From Bacteroidota bacterium (GTDB lineage: Bacteria; Bacteroidota; Bacteroidia; JACPRZ01): 39,771 nt of DNA. The stretch lies in contig JACPRZ010000006.1 in assembly GCA_016193485.1 (NCBI GenBank), positions 1 to 39,771 of the forward strand. The letters are read 5' to 3'. Position numbers and translations under genes: made by a program. Of the stretch, positions 25,378 through 33,878 are shown piece after piece. The stretch's first letter is position 1. Each line of letters begins with the position of its first letter. The notes below the pieces were generated by a model. That model saw only the letters and a list, made by a program, of their open reading frames with translations, was not told the origin of the DNA and did not search any database.

Positions 25378-27165
25378 GAATTTCATTTTCATTTTTCCGA
25401 CAACATTTCGCACTTCATTTTCATCTTTAATATTTATGGCAACACCGCCTGAATCGCTTTTATGAATAATATCTTCGGAATCAACTTTAATAACCACCGG
25501 GAAACCGATTTCAATGGCGGCTTTTACTGCAGTGTCAATATCATCAGCGATGCACCAGCCGGCAACAGGAATTCTATAAGCAGAAAGTAATGAATAAACC
25601 TTTGCGGATGAAAGGAACCTTCCGGAGTGACCCGTCTCATGGACAATAGCAGACGCTTGCGCTTTATCAATATCGGTAAATACTATGGGTTCACCAATAT
25701 TTCTTGAACGTATTTTTTGATATTTAGCAAGGGAAGCCAGCGCTTTAGCCGCTGTTGTAGGGAAACTGTAGCATGGAACCCCCCCCTCTTTCAGTATCTT
25801 TGCCGTATTCCGGTACCGTTCAAGCGATACGTTTGTCATGAAATTGCAAACGATGGGTTTTCGTTTCATCCGGTTTACTTCAACAATATTCCTCGCCACA
25901 TCATCCACATCGGTGAACGGAGCGGTGACAAAATTTACGTAAATACAATCAATCTGATCTTCATCCATCAGCACATCGAGTGCGCTGCGGAAGTGCTTCC
26001 CTCCGGCAGTGGCTACCACATCAACCGGGTTTCCGATGGCCGCTTCAGGCAGCATCGTTTCCTTTAAAATATTTTTTGCCCTTTCGGATAGCGGTGAAAG
26101 AATCAATCCCGCACTGACCAATTCATCCGTTGCAATAACTGCTGGGCCACCTGTATTTGTAATGATTCCTACCCTGTTACCTTTTGGTATGGGCTGCGTA
26201 GCGAAGGTCATCGCCACCTGGCACATCTCTTCCTCATTATGGAAGGGAAGTATTCCGGTTTTCTCAAAAATCAATTCAGTGGCAATATCAACGCTCGCAA
26301 GGGAACCAGTGTGAGAAGCCCCTTCGCGCCTTCTGCAGTTCGCCCTGCTTTCATGGCAAGTATGGGTTTTTTCTTTGCAACAATTTTTGCCACTTCCATG
26401 AATTCCCTCGGATTATGAAACCCTTCGGTATATAATATGATGGCTTTTGTTTCAGGATCGTTGCCGTAATAATTTACCACTTCCGAAATTGTAATATCAC
26501 AGGCATTTCCGTTGGAAGCATAGATTCGCATTCCAATGTCAAGGTCAAACAAACTTTGCATGATGATAGCGCCAACGCCACCGCTTAACGCCACAACCGA
26601 AATCGCTCCCGGTTCAGGAAAGGTGAAAGTAAAATCGCAGTAAGCCCTTAATGCGGGATCGGAATTGATGATCCCCTGGCAATTAGGACCGAATATTCTT
26701 ACCCCCCCTTCTTTCGCTTTTGCGAGAAACGCTTTTTGCAGCGCCATGCCCTCCTCGCCCATCTCGCTGAATCCGGCAGAGTTTATGATAACCGATTTAA
26801 TTCCCCGTTTGCCGCAGTCCGCAATGATCTGGGGAACCATTTTTGCCGGAATAATCACATGGGCAAGGTCAATATCACCGGGGACATCAAAAATTGTAGG
26901 ATATGCTTTAATGTTCCTGACTTCAGGTTCTTTAGGATTGATAGGAAAAATTTTCCCTTTATAACCATAATGAACCAGGTTCTTTATGATCACATTCCCT
27001 ATTGAAAGTTCCTTGGTAGATGCCCCTATGATGGCAATCGCCTTTGGTTTGAAAAGGGAATCAAGTTCGTGGTCGGATTTTTGGGTTTCTTTTTTTTTTG
27101 TGACTTCCTGATAATTCATGGTAAAATATTTATTTGAGTTACTCTTTGAGTACCCTATAAAAGTG

Positions 27166-27273
27166 TTTCCCGCTGATTGCGCACCTGCCTGCCGGTAGGC
27201 AGGGATTATCGCAGAAAAAAATATGGAAAATCAATTACATACCTCCGCGTCAATCTGCGAAATCTGCGGGAAA
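27166..27273. repeat. Intergenic inverted-repeat element with a nested 20-bp palindrome
   Basis: Ends TTTCCCGCTGATTGCGCA and TCTGCGAAATCTGCGGGAAA are inverted copies, as in 3382-3457. The palindrome CCTGCCTGCCGGTAGGCAGG sits inside at 27184-27203. This element fills the gap between the synthetase start and the next gene. Confidence 0.75.
27184..27203. repeat. 20-bp palindrome, copy 2
   Basis: Identical to copy 1 (16795-16814) over 20 bases and again nested in another repeat element. Confidence 0.85.
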
Positions 27274-27309
27274 ATATGGTTTTATGAGTTTTTAGAGTTC
27301 ACTCATCTT

Positions 27310-28428
27310 TTATTTCTCAATTACTATTTTTCCGTCATAAATTTTCTTTTCCCCATCAAAAAGGTTGATTAAATAGGCGCCATTGCTGAAAAACAAGTCA
27401 TTATTTACAACGCATTTGCCTGTCCGCATGGAGGATCCGAAAATTTCCTGCCCGGACAACGTATAAATTCTCAGGAAAATATCCTGCTTTCCTGAAGGCA
27501 CTTCATTCAAATGAATTTGAATTGAACTTCCATTGGACGGATTCGGAAAAATATTGAATGGTGAAAGATTTGATTCAAGGGGTTTTGCCGATACCATCAT
27601 ACCAGTATAATATTCCACCGAATTCAGGTTATTATTTTTATCGGCATGAACATGGGCAAGCGGGTAATTGTATCCGGGGCTCATATAGAGGTAATTGTTC
27701 AAGGTGTCGCGGTAGATTTCAATTCCGTAGAGATAAGAGCCGCCTAATCTGGCAATTGAACTATCCACGCGGATGAGGTTTTCATGAATGCGCAGCACGG
27801 TATCGCCAATGCTGTTTGGTATCTGCAGGTAACCCCACGCATCAGCGGTGAGGGTTTTGGTAACATAATTTACATAGTAGGTGTCAACATCAACGGGATT
27901 TACTGCAGAAACGGCCAGTTCCCACCGGGCGGTATTATTAAAAACTGATCCATAAGCAGAAGGTGTTCCGACCAGCAGTTCTCTGGGATTTTCATAAACA
28001 TTAATCCCCCCCCATGTTCCCGAATCAGCGCGGAAGCCGACAATCCAATAACCGGTTGTATCGGTGCGCCAGAACATGTACCCATAAGCATATCCCTGTG
28101 TTCCCACAGGTGCTCCCCCATAAAATCCGCCAAACATGGCTGCCGGGCCATAAGTATAAATATTGGAAGCAGGAAAATCACCCGCATAAGGAGTATTGGA
28201 GGTTAAATCAAACGTTGGATAACTCGGGTAATGATTGTTAAGCATTGTAAAATCCCATGTCTGAAAAGCCGGACCAGGTGTTCCTATGGAAATAACCGGC
28301 ATTGTGTCAGTAAGCGTTAAATAGATATAACCCTGCTGAGGCAGCGCCTGCGAGGTGATTATGGGTTGTGAATGCGTATTAAACACAACTGTTGTTGCGC
28401 TAAAAATGACAATAATTGTTTTTTTCAT
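27310..28428 (-). CDS. Secreted protein with T9SS type A sorting domain
   Basis: The 372-aa protein begins with a signal peptide (KKTIIVIFSATTVVFNTHSQ). A ~270-residue unrecognised region follows, rich in Tyr, Gly and Thr (AAMFGGFYGGAPVGTQGYAYGYMFW). It closes with a type A sorting domain (~295-372; FNIFPNPSNGSSIQIHL, LRIYTLSGQEIFG, NGAYLINLFDGEKKIYDGKIVIEK). It should be exported through the T9SS. It is 46 nt from the stop of the next T9SS cargo gene on the same strand, so the two may be co-transcribed. A C8 run (28006-28013) encodes the Gly-Gly in TWGGINV. The function of the body is unknown. Confidence 0.85.
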   Translation of the reverse strand: MKKTIIVIFSATTVVFNTHSQPIITSQALPQQGYIYLTLTDTMPVISIGTPGPAFQTWDFTMLNNHYPSYPTFDLTSNTPYAGDFPASNIYTYGPAAMFGGFYGGAPVGTQGYAYGYMFWRTDTTGYWIVGFRADSGTWGGINVYENPRELLVGTPSAYGSVFNNTARWELAVSAVNPVDVDTYYVNYVTKTLTADAWGYLQIPNSIGDTVLRIHENLIRVDSSIARLGGSYLYGIEIYRDTLNNYLYMSPGYNYPLAHVHADKNNNLNSVEYYTGMMVSAKPLESNLSPFNIFPNPSNGSSIQIHLNEVPSGKQDIFLRIYTLSGQEIFGSSMRTGKCVVNNDLFFSNGAYLINLFDGEKKIYDGKIVIEK

Positions 28429-28474
28429 GATAAAAAAGTTAGAATGTTAGGATATTAAGAAATGAGATATTTGG

Positions 28475-29872
28475 TTATTGAATCGCAATTTTCCGGACGG
28501 AAGATTCTTTCCCGCTTTTAAAATTGAACAAATATAATCCCTGCGCCATGCCTGACATATCAATTTGTTCTTCATGGTACCCGGCATTTTGCATCCCAAA
28601 ACTAATGTTAAGGATTTGCTTCCCGGAAAGTTCATAAACAGCCAATGACGCCTCCTTTCCAGAAGTCAAAAGGTATTTCAAACTTACTGTCCTGTTTGCA
28701 TGGTCAAAACTCAAATTAAAACCGTTTTTAATTGGAATTTTTACTTCCTCATCTCCAACAATGATTACAAAATTGAGATCATCGGCAATGATTATACTAC
28801 CGGGGGTTGATGTTCCGTTCATCCTGGATGCGCTAATTCCGATAAGTACAGTATCGGGGTCATTAAGCAGGTTTATGGGTACTTCAAAATATGTATAGGA
28901 AGATGCGGCTGTAAGGTTTATGCTGAATTGCAGGTTGGTATCGTTATCAAACTGTACAATTGCTGAACCGGTATCGCCAGATGCAGGAAAATATTTATAA
29001 TACCCGGTAAGTTTTTCCGGCTTCTGTGTAAAAGGAATTCCCCCCCCTGGACCATCGGTTGTCCACTGGCCGAGGAAGACAAAACCCATCACCTGGTTGC
29101 CGAAGTTCGGAAAAACCAGTGACTGAACTCTGACTGCATAGGAACCGGAGTAGGGTGATGTGTCTTTTGTTGCCGATAATTGCCCGAAAGGTATTGATAA
29201 TGGATTCAATGAATTCCATCCGTCAGCCAGGTCATCCCATGAGGTGGTGATCCATGATTCAAAATCACCGTTGGGAAAAGGCGTTGTGTCATTATTAAAA
29301 GCGATTTCGTCAACGGCAAGATAACTGCCGGGGATGCCGGGATAGTCCATATTTGAAGAAGTAATCAGAGCGGCAACCGTATCGGAATAAACAGAATCGG
29401 GGACGAACCAATAAACCGGTTCTTTTACAGGCAGCCAGGCCGGCTGAGTCCCCCAGAATCTTACCGCAAACATACCAATCATTAATCCATTTTTCTTAAA
29501 GAATATATATACTACGGCAGTGTCATCCGGCTGGATGTTGAAATGCACGGCACATGACATGGAGTCGGGATGGCCGGTGTATGGCACTCCCCCGTTGATG
29601 GTCTGATTACCGGGTGTGCCAATAAGCAACATTCCCCTCGCAGTATCAGACCCGAAGTTCACCGTCTGCACCCGTGCAGCATAGAATCCGGAATAACTAT
29701 TTGTATCCTGAATAACGGAATTGGAGCCGAACCAGAAACTGTTTGAACTCATCCAGACATCGGGGTTTGAAGATGAGTTGGTCGTCCAGTTTTCAAAACT
29801 ATTATTGGGAATCTGTGCATATGAACAGATCGATACAATGTAAAGCAGGAGGAAAGACGAATTTTTTTTCAT
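28475..29872 (-). CDS. Secreted two-domain protein with T9SS type A sorting domain
   Basis: About 465 aa from the ATG at 29872; the frame is open to 30004 but the signal peptide (MKKNSSFLLLYIVSICSYAQ) fixes this start. Two related ~190-residue halves follow: the first begins PNNSFENWTTNSSSNPDVW, the second PNGDFESWITTSWDDLADGW. Each looks like a carbohydrate-binding-like beta-sandwich of a type common in Bacteroidota secreted proteins. The C-terminal ~80 residues are a type A sorting domain variant (ANRTVSLKYLLTSGKEASLAVYELSGKQIL ends with GLYLFNFKSG, read in two parts). It lies between the bcr operon and the preceding T9SS gene. The C8 run at 29040-29047 is in frame. Confidence 0.82.
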   Translation of the reverse strand: MKKNSSFLLLYIVSICSYAQIPNNSFENWTTNSSSNPDVWMSSNSFWFGSNSVIQDTNSYSGFYAARVQTVNFGSDTARGMLLIGTPGNQTINGGVPYTGHPDSMSCAVHFNIQPDDTAVVYIFFKKNGLMIGMFAVRFWGTQPAWLPVKEPVYWFVPDSVYSDTVAALITSSNMDYPGIPGSYLAVDEIAFNNDTTPFPNGDFESWITTSWDDLADGWNSLNPLSIPFGQLSATKDTSPYSGSYAVRVQSLVFPNFGNQVMGFVFLGQWTTDGPGGGIPFTQKPEKLTGYYKYFPASGDTGSAIVQFDNDTNLQFSINLTAASSYTYFEVPINLLNDPDTVLIGISASRMNGTSTPGSIIIADDLNFVIIVGDEEVKIPIKNGFNLSFDHANRTVSLKYLLTSGKEASLAVYELSGKQILNISFGMQNAGYHEEQIDMSGMAQGLYLFNFKSGKESSVRKIAIQ

Positions 29873-30000
29873 AATATGATTTTTATATTTATTAAAGCGC
29901 CTTGTATCCTGTATCTCTGACCTTTGACCTTGTATCATGACGCATTTGGTCATGATGCTGACAGTAATCGTCAGCATCTTTGACCTTTGTTCTTTATCTT

Positions 30001-30843
30001 TCACACCGATAATGTTGTCGTTTTCTCCGACAATCTGATATGCCTATACCCCCCCCATAATGCCGCACCGATGGCGCCTGCATAAATTGCATCCGGGTTC
30101 GTTTTGATGATAAAATTTTTCCCGGTTTCTTTCAATTGTTCTTCTATTGCCTGCACCATTCCTTTATTGAGCGCCATGCCACCTGTAAGCATAATGGGTG
30201 ATTCACCTTTAAGAGAACTGAGCAATTTAATGATTCTGCCTGCTATTGATAAATGAATACCCTTTATAATATTGGGCGTTGAGATGCCGCGCGATACCAT
30301 ATTAATGACATCGGTTTCTGCAAGCACAGCGCAGATGCCAGATGAAATTTCGGGGTTATGCGCCTGCAGCGAAATATCGCCAACTTCCTCAATCGAAAGT
30401 CCGAGATACCTTGAAATATTTTCAAGGAACTGTCCAGAGCCGGATGCGCACTGCCCCGTCATTTTATAATCCAGTACCCTTGAATTTTCAGATATTTTCA
30501 CCGCCCTGACATAGAGGGCTCCCATATCTACAACCGTTTTCGTATCCCCTGCAAAAAAATTAGCCCCTCTTGCATGAGTGGTCATCCCATAAAAATGACC
30601 TCGCTTACGCTTCACCAGGTCGCCTTCACCGGTAGAAGCAAGATATGCAATATCCTCATACCTCAGATTATTTTTTTCAAGCATTGACACAATCATATCT
30701 TCGGAAACAACAGATGGATTTCGCTTACGGATTTTTTCAGTATGTTTATCCAGTACTTCAGGGTTACCGGAATAATTCACTAGAACTGTCTTAACGAAGT
30801 TGCTGCCTACGTCAATGCCTATTGTGAGAATATTTTTATTCAT
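30001..30843 (-). CDS. bcrD: Benzoyl-CoA reductase, subunit D (activator ATPase), Thauera type
   Basis: The 280-aa protein is an acetate-kinase-fold ATPase of the BadG/BcrD group, close to the ~282 residues of Thauera BcrD. It shows GIDVGSNFVKT, ASTGEGDLVKRKRGHFYGMTTHARGA, VVDMGALYVRAVKI, and the two cluster cysteines Cys132 (GQCASGSG) and Cys171 (GICAVLAETD). LTGGMALNKGMV and YAGAIGAALWGGYR close the fold. With BcrA it forms the ATP-driven electron activation module, with the [4Fe-4S] cluster shared between the two subunits. It starts 5 nt after the bcrA stop and ends the bcrCBAD operon. Confidence 0.93.
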   Translation of the reverse strand: MNKNILTIGIDVGSNFVKTVLVNYSGNPEVLDKHTEKIRKRNPSVVSEDMIVSMLEKNNLRYEDIAYLASTGEGDLVKRKRGHFYGMTTHARGANFFAGDTKTVVDMGALYVRAVKISENSRVLDYKMTGQCASGSGQFLENISRYLGLSIEEVGDISLQAHNPEISSGICAVLAETDVINMVSRGISTPNIIKGIHLSIAGRIIKLLSSLKGESPIMLTGGMALNKGMVQAIEEQLKETGKNFIIKTNPDAIYAGAIGAALWGGYRHIRLSEKTTTLSV

Positions 30844-30848
30844 ACAGA

Positions 30849-32270
30849 TTACTGTGTCATCGCCTTTTTTTCATTTTTCGGCAAATTTACATTTATATTT
30901 CTTCTTGCGAACATCGCCCCGCCCAGGGCTCCCATGAAAATGCTGTCGGTATGAATATTTATTTTAATTCCGTCACCGTAATTTTCCTTTACGAGCCGCG
31001 CCAGGTATTTATTGACAGCAGGGTTCCTTGCCACCCCCCCTGTGAACGTAAATTCATTAAAAACTCCACCTGACCGCGCAATGAGCGACATCGCCCGCAT
31101 GATGATTGCCTTATGCAGACCGCCAAGAATATCTTCGCGTTTTTCACCAAGGTTTGTCAGTTCCCTGAGTTCAGCACCGGCAAAGACCGTGCAGGTGGAA
31201 CAAATATTCACTTCCTTTTCCGCCTGCATAGCCATAGGCCCGAGTTCATTCAGCGATATACTCATTTCATCGGCAATGTATCCGAGGTACCTGCCGCATC
31301 CGGCTGCGCAACGGTCGTTCATCTGGAAACTCGTGACCAGCCCGTACTTATCTACCTGGATCGCTTTTGTATCCTGTCCCCCTATATCAAGCACGGTGCG
31401 GGTATCCGGGAAAATCGCATGAGCTCCAAAAGCATGGCACAAAATTTCCGAACGGATACACTCCTGCGGAAAAGGCAATAACGCCCTTCCGTAACCGGTC
31501 CCCGTCATGTTGGCGACATTAAATTCCAATTCAGTAACTTCGTCAATATGGGTGCGCAGGGACTCCGAAACATGTTGAAAATTTCCTTTGAGCAAATTCA
31601 TCTCCGCATCAAAGTTCACGCTTGTATCATCTGCTGCGGTGGAAGGTAACTGATTATATTTTTCCTTCAGTTCATCCATCGCTTTATGAATCAGTTCCCT
31701 GAAATTAAAATGGACCCGTTCGTTTTCAGCGGGATTGATGCTCTTATCCCATACGGTCATAAGCGGTTCAAAAAGCGAAATATCCAGTTTATTCACTTCT
31801 TCATTATATTTTTCAGAAACAATATCGCGGAAAAACTGGTTTTTGGCACCGAGATTGTTAAAAAGATAATCCTGTTTTACTTTTGGCTTGAATGCTTTGC
31901 GGATCATCCTGAGGCAGGAGAGAATTTCTTCTTGTTTTTTTCCATCCTTAAAGAATGTCCTACATGTCTTCACAAGTTCATCGCCAATCTTGTCAAGACG
32001 CACTTTAAACTGTTCATACTGGAAGACATTTTCCAGGTCGTTGATGTATGTTTTGTATTCAGGGTTTGCTTTAATTTCGGTTTCTAAATTCTTCTTCAAT
32101 ATTGAAAAGCGGGCATTGAAAATTGCTTCATCCCGGGCGATGTCTGCAGCAACGGAATAATTAGCGCGGGTATTTGTAATTCCACGGCCTATTATTTCAT
32201 CTTTTTCGTTGATGATGACGGCTTTTGATGTAGTGGAGCCAAGGTCAACTCCGAGATAATACTTATTCAT
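30849..32270 (-). CDS. bcrA: Benzoyl-CoA reductase, subunit A (activator ATPase), Thauera type
   Basis: The 473-aa protein is the long activator subunit (Thauera BcrA is about 438 aa). It has an N-terminal nucleotide-binding motif (GVDLGSTTSKAVI), a long BcrA-specific insertion (~45-240), then GTGYGRALLPFPQECIRSEILCHAFGA, VLDIGGQDTKAI, cluster Cys321 (NDRCAAGCGR), and Cys357/Cys360 (CSTCTVFAGAE). GGVARNPAVNKYLARLV and FMGALGGAMFA complete the fold. It hydrolyses ATP to drive electrons from ferredoxin to BcrB/C. The C7 run at 31034-31040 encodes the Gly-Gly of TGGVARN. A 210-nt repeat-filled gap separates it from bcrB, so mRNA continuity or processing there is open. Confidence 0.94.
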   Translation of the reverse strand: MNKYYLGVDLGSTTSKAVIINEKDEIIGRGITNTRANYSVAADIARDEAIFNARFSILKKNLETEIKANPEYKTYINDLENVFQYEQFKVRLDKIGDELVKTCRTFFKDGKKQEEILSCLRMIRKAFKPKVKQDYLFNNLGAKNQFFRDIVSEKYNEEVNKLDISLFEPLMTVWDKSINPAENERVHFNFRELIHKAMDELKEKYNQLPSTAADDTSVNFDAEMNLLKGNFQHVSESLRTHIDEVTELEFNVANMTGTGYGRALLPFPQECIRSEILCHAFGAHAIFPDTRTVLDIGGQDTKAIQVDKYGLVTSFQMNDRCAAGCGRYLGYIADEMSISLNELGPMAMQAEKEVNICSTCTVFAGAELRELTNLGEKREDILGGLHKAIIMRAMSLIARSGGVFNEFTFTGGVARNPAVNKYLARLVKENYGDGIKINIHTDSIFMGALGGAMFARRNINVNLPKNEKKAMTQ

Positions 32271-32298
32271 AATTTATAATTGCAGTAAGGAATTTACG

Positions 32299-32477
32299 TT
32301 GCGCTGGCATTAGTTCGCTGCACTCACGGAATCCCGGTAATTATCGGCTTGCCTATCAATGCCTACCCACTCAATTTTGGAATCGAGCAATTTTAATCCG
32401 CAATTTTGACAATCCCTGCCTGCCGGCAGGCAGGCGAAATCCGAAATTTATCATTTGCCCATCAATGCCTATGTATT
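32299..32477. repeat. Intergenic TAGGCATT...AATGCCAGCG repeat, long copy
   Basis: Minus strand, starting right after the bcrB stop: ATAGGCATTGATGGG ... TAGGCATTGATAGG ... AATGCCAGCGCAACG, the same ordered motifs as after the ferredoxin gene (16919-16992). It carries a nested 20-bp palindrome at 32415-32434 and interrupts the bcr operon between bcrB and bcrA. Confidence 0.5.
32415..32434. repeat. 20-bp palindrome, copy 3 (CCTGCCTGCCGGCAGGCAGG)
   Basis: A perfect-palindrome version of the copies at 16795 and 27184 (one T to C change), again nested in a larger intergenic repeat. Confidence 0.85.
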
Positions 32478-32480
32478 ATA

Positions 32481-33839
32481 TCAAACTCCCTGCGTCATAA
32501 TAATTTTTCTTTGTTCAAGCATCTGGAAATATGATTCCAGCCGGTTCTTAATATTCGCATAAGAGAAATAGCGCGGGTCAACCAGATCGCTTTCGATAAA
32601 TCCGACAGGAATCCCGGTGCGTTGTTCAATCTGCCTCATGATCATAAGTTGTCCTGCCGAAAATGAGTTGCAACTTTTAACAGAATTGATCAAAAAACCA
32701 TCAGCACTATAATCTTTAACATATTTTTCAATAAGAGAGACGCGTTGAGGTAAATTCAAATTTGTATAACATCCCATGCAGTACTCAGATAAACTTTCTA
32801 ATGGCCCGGATGGGTTATGGCGGAACCCCAGGTCATAAACGCCACCCACTTTTGTATATGTAGATGCGACAATTACCGCTCCAATATCATAAAAAATTTT
32901 CCAGAACTCCCGGAAATGAGTCCAGTTTGGCGGTCCTTCAACTACAAGTCGGTATTTTTCCTCATTCAATTCTCCTTCCGGGGTAACGGGTCCAAGTCCA
33001 AGGTTTATCCTTTCCTGCACTTCGTTCCACAGTTCAGTGTAATAATCCACTGCCGCTTCGGTTCCCCGGAAAGCAGTGAAAATGGGACCGATGTAATATA
33101 CGCCTGCGAAGTAAGCATCAATAGGCGTGGGTTTCCGCTTTGCGCTTTCAAGCACTTTAACCAGCAGGTCTTCGGCCTTGGCGGAATTTTTCATCATTTC
33201 AGAAAGACGGCTCTTGTCAAATTTCTTTCCGGAAACCATTTCCATCTTCGGTATCACTTCGGTTTCCAACTGTCTTACCATATATTGAACCATTTCATCC
33301 GTGATTTTTCCGTCTTCCTGGTACGGAGTGTGAAGCATCGCGACCGGAACACCGGGATAGAGCCGTTCAAGATTTTCAAACCATTTAAGAAAAGTGAAAC
33401 ATCCGGTATAACTGAGTAAAAGCAGATCAGGATCAGGAAGTTTTTCACCGGTTGGACCGATGTTACCGTTCAACATCATCCCAATATCACATTTAACGTA
33501 TGTACATACATCTTCCGAATGGCCGGTTTTCTCCGCATCGCGGATATATGCTGCAGATTTTTTGCGCATTCCTGATTGAAGAGCATTTATCTCAGGATAG
33601 ACGGGCAGCAAATCAAAAGAGAGAATCAGTTCGGTAAGGTTCCCAGGAACAAAAGTGTAAACAACCTTTTTCCCAAGTTCTTTTGCCCTGCTTAATTCAT
33701 TGAACTGTTTTGCCAGCATATCCTTCTGCAGGATCATGCTGTTTTCTTTAATGGCAGTCCCCCCGCCCCCCAAAGGGGGGAGAGAAGTTTTTTTATTCTG
33801 AATTTTCTGTTGATCCATTTTATTTTTATAAACCTGCAT
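32481..33839 (-). CDS. bcrB: Benzoyl-CoA reductase, subunit B, Thauera type
   Basis: The protein is about 452 aa from the ATG at 33839; an open frame begins at 33887 and later ATGs lie at 33818 and 33737. It carries BcrB features throughout: KVVYTFVPGNLTELILSFDL, AEKTGHSEDVCTYVKCDIGMM, LLLSYTGCFTFLKWF, VEGPPNWTHFREFWKIFYDIG, VASTYTKVGGVYDLGFRH, EYCMGCYTN, KSCNSFSAGQLMIMRQIE and DLVDPRYFSYANIKNRLES. Three cysteines in VCTYVKC and TGCFTF are likely cluster ligands. BcrB/C bind the aromatic acyl-CoA and reduce the ring. The N terminus is odd: TSLPPLGGGG comes from an in-frame palindrome just before the conserved IKENSMILQKDML segment, and a second palindrome sits between bcrC and this gene and could supply a GGAGG-like ribosome site. 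Confidence 0.93.
   Translation of the reverse strand: MQVYKNKMDQQKIQNKKTSLPPLGGGGTAIKENSMILQKDMLAKQFNELSRAKELGKKVVYTFVPGNLTELILSFDLLPVYPEINALQSGMRKKSAAYIRDAEKTGHSEDVCTYVKCDIGMMLNGNIGPTGEKLPDPDLLLLSYTGCFTFLKWFENLERLYPGVPVAMLHTPYQEDGKITDEMVQYMVRQLETEVIPKMEMVSGKKFDKSRLSEMMKNSAKAEDLLVKVLESAKRKPTPIDAYFAGVYYIGPIFTAFRGTEAAVDYYTELWNEVQERINLGLGPVTPEGELNEEKYRLVVEGPPNWTHFREFWKIFYDIGAVIVASTYTKVGGVYDLGFRHNPSGPLESLSEYCMGCYTNLNLPQRVSLIEKYVKDYSADGFLINSVKSCNSFSAGQLMIMRQIEQRTGIPVGFIESDLVDPRYFSYANIKNRLESYFQMLEQRKIIMTQGV
33758..33780. repeat. In-frame palindromic repeat at the bcrB N terminus
   Basis: Arms CCCCCC (33766-33771) and GGGGGG (33775-33780) flank AAA; a further C6 precedes at 33759-33764. It encodes SLPPLGGGG in BcrB, ahead of the conserved start of the fold. 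Confidence 0.75.
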
Positions 33840-33846
33840 TTGTTTT

Positions 33847-33878
33847 AAGCCCTCCCTTTGGGAGGGTTGGGTGGGTTT
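33847..33878. repeat. Palindromic repeat in the bcrC-bcrB junction
   Basis: CCCTCCCTTTGGGAGGG palindrome filling the gap from the bcrC stop to the likely bcrB start. Same family as 25340-25377. Confidence 0.75.

Larger units (their letters stand above)
24922..27119 (-). pseudogene. NDP-forming acyl-CoA synthetase, interrupted by a one-base frameshift
   Basis: Two frames (26271-27119 and 24922-26274) together make one ADP/GDP-forming acyl-CoA synthetase of about 733 residues. The first part holds the CoA-binding domain (AIIGASTKELSIGNVIIKNL, GPNCQGIINSDP) and most of the ligase domain (VALSGGVGAIIMQSLFD, ILYTEGFHNPREFM). After KAGRTAEGAK the frame is lost at a C4 run (26319-26322); adding one base restores ASHTGSLASVDIATELIFEKTG, including the His expected to be phosphorylated. 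The second part contains the rest of the ligase domain and an ATP-grasp domain (HKSDSGGVAINIKDE, TLIMFGIGGIYVEIMKD), plus two palindrome-encoded insertions. The enzyme converts acid + ATP + CoA to acyl-CoA + ADP + Pi, reversibly. A sequencing error in the C run is as likely as a real mutation. Confidence 0.85.

Noticed and set aside
29873..30004. Upstream extension of the T9SS gene to 30004
   Set aside because: The added residues are encoded by CTTTGACCT-type simple repeats and would bury the signal peptide; the ATG at 29872 starts directly with a good signal sequence.
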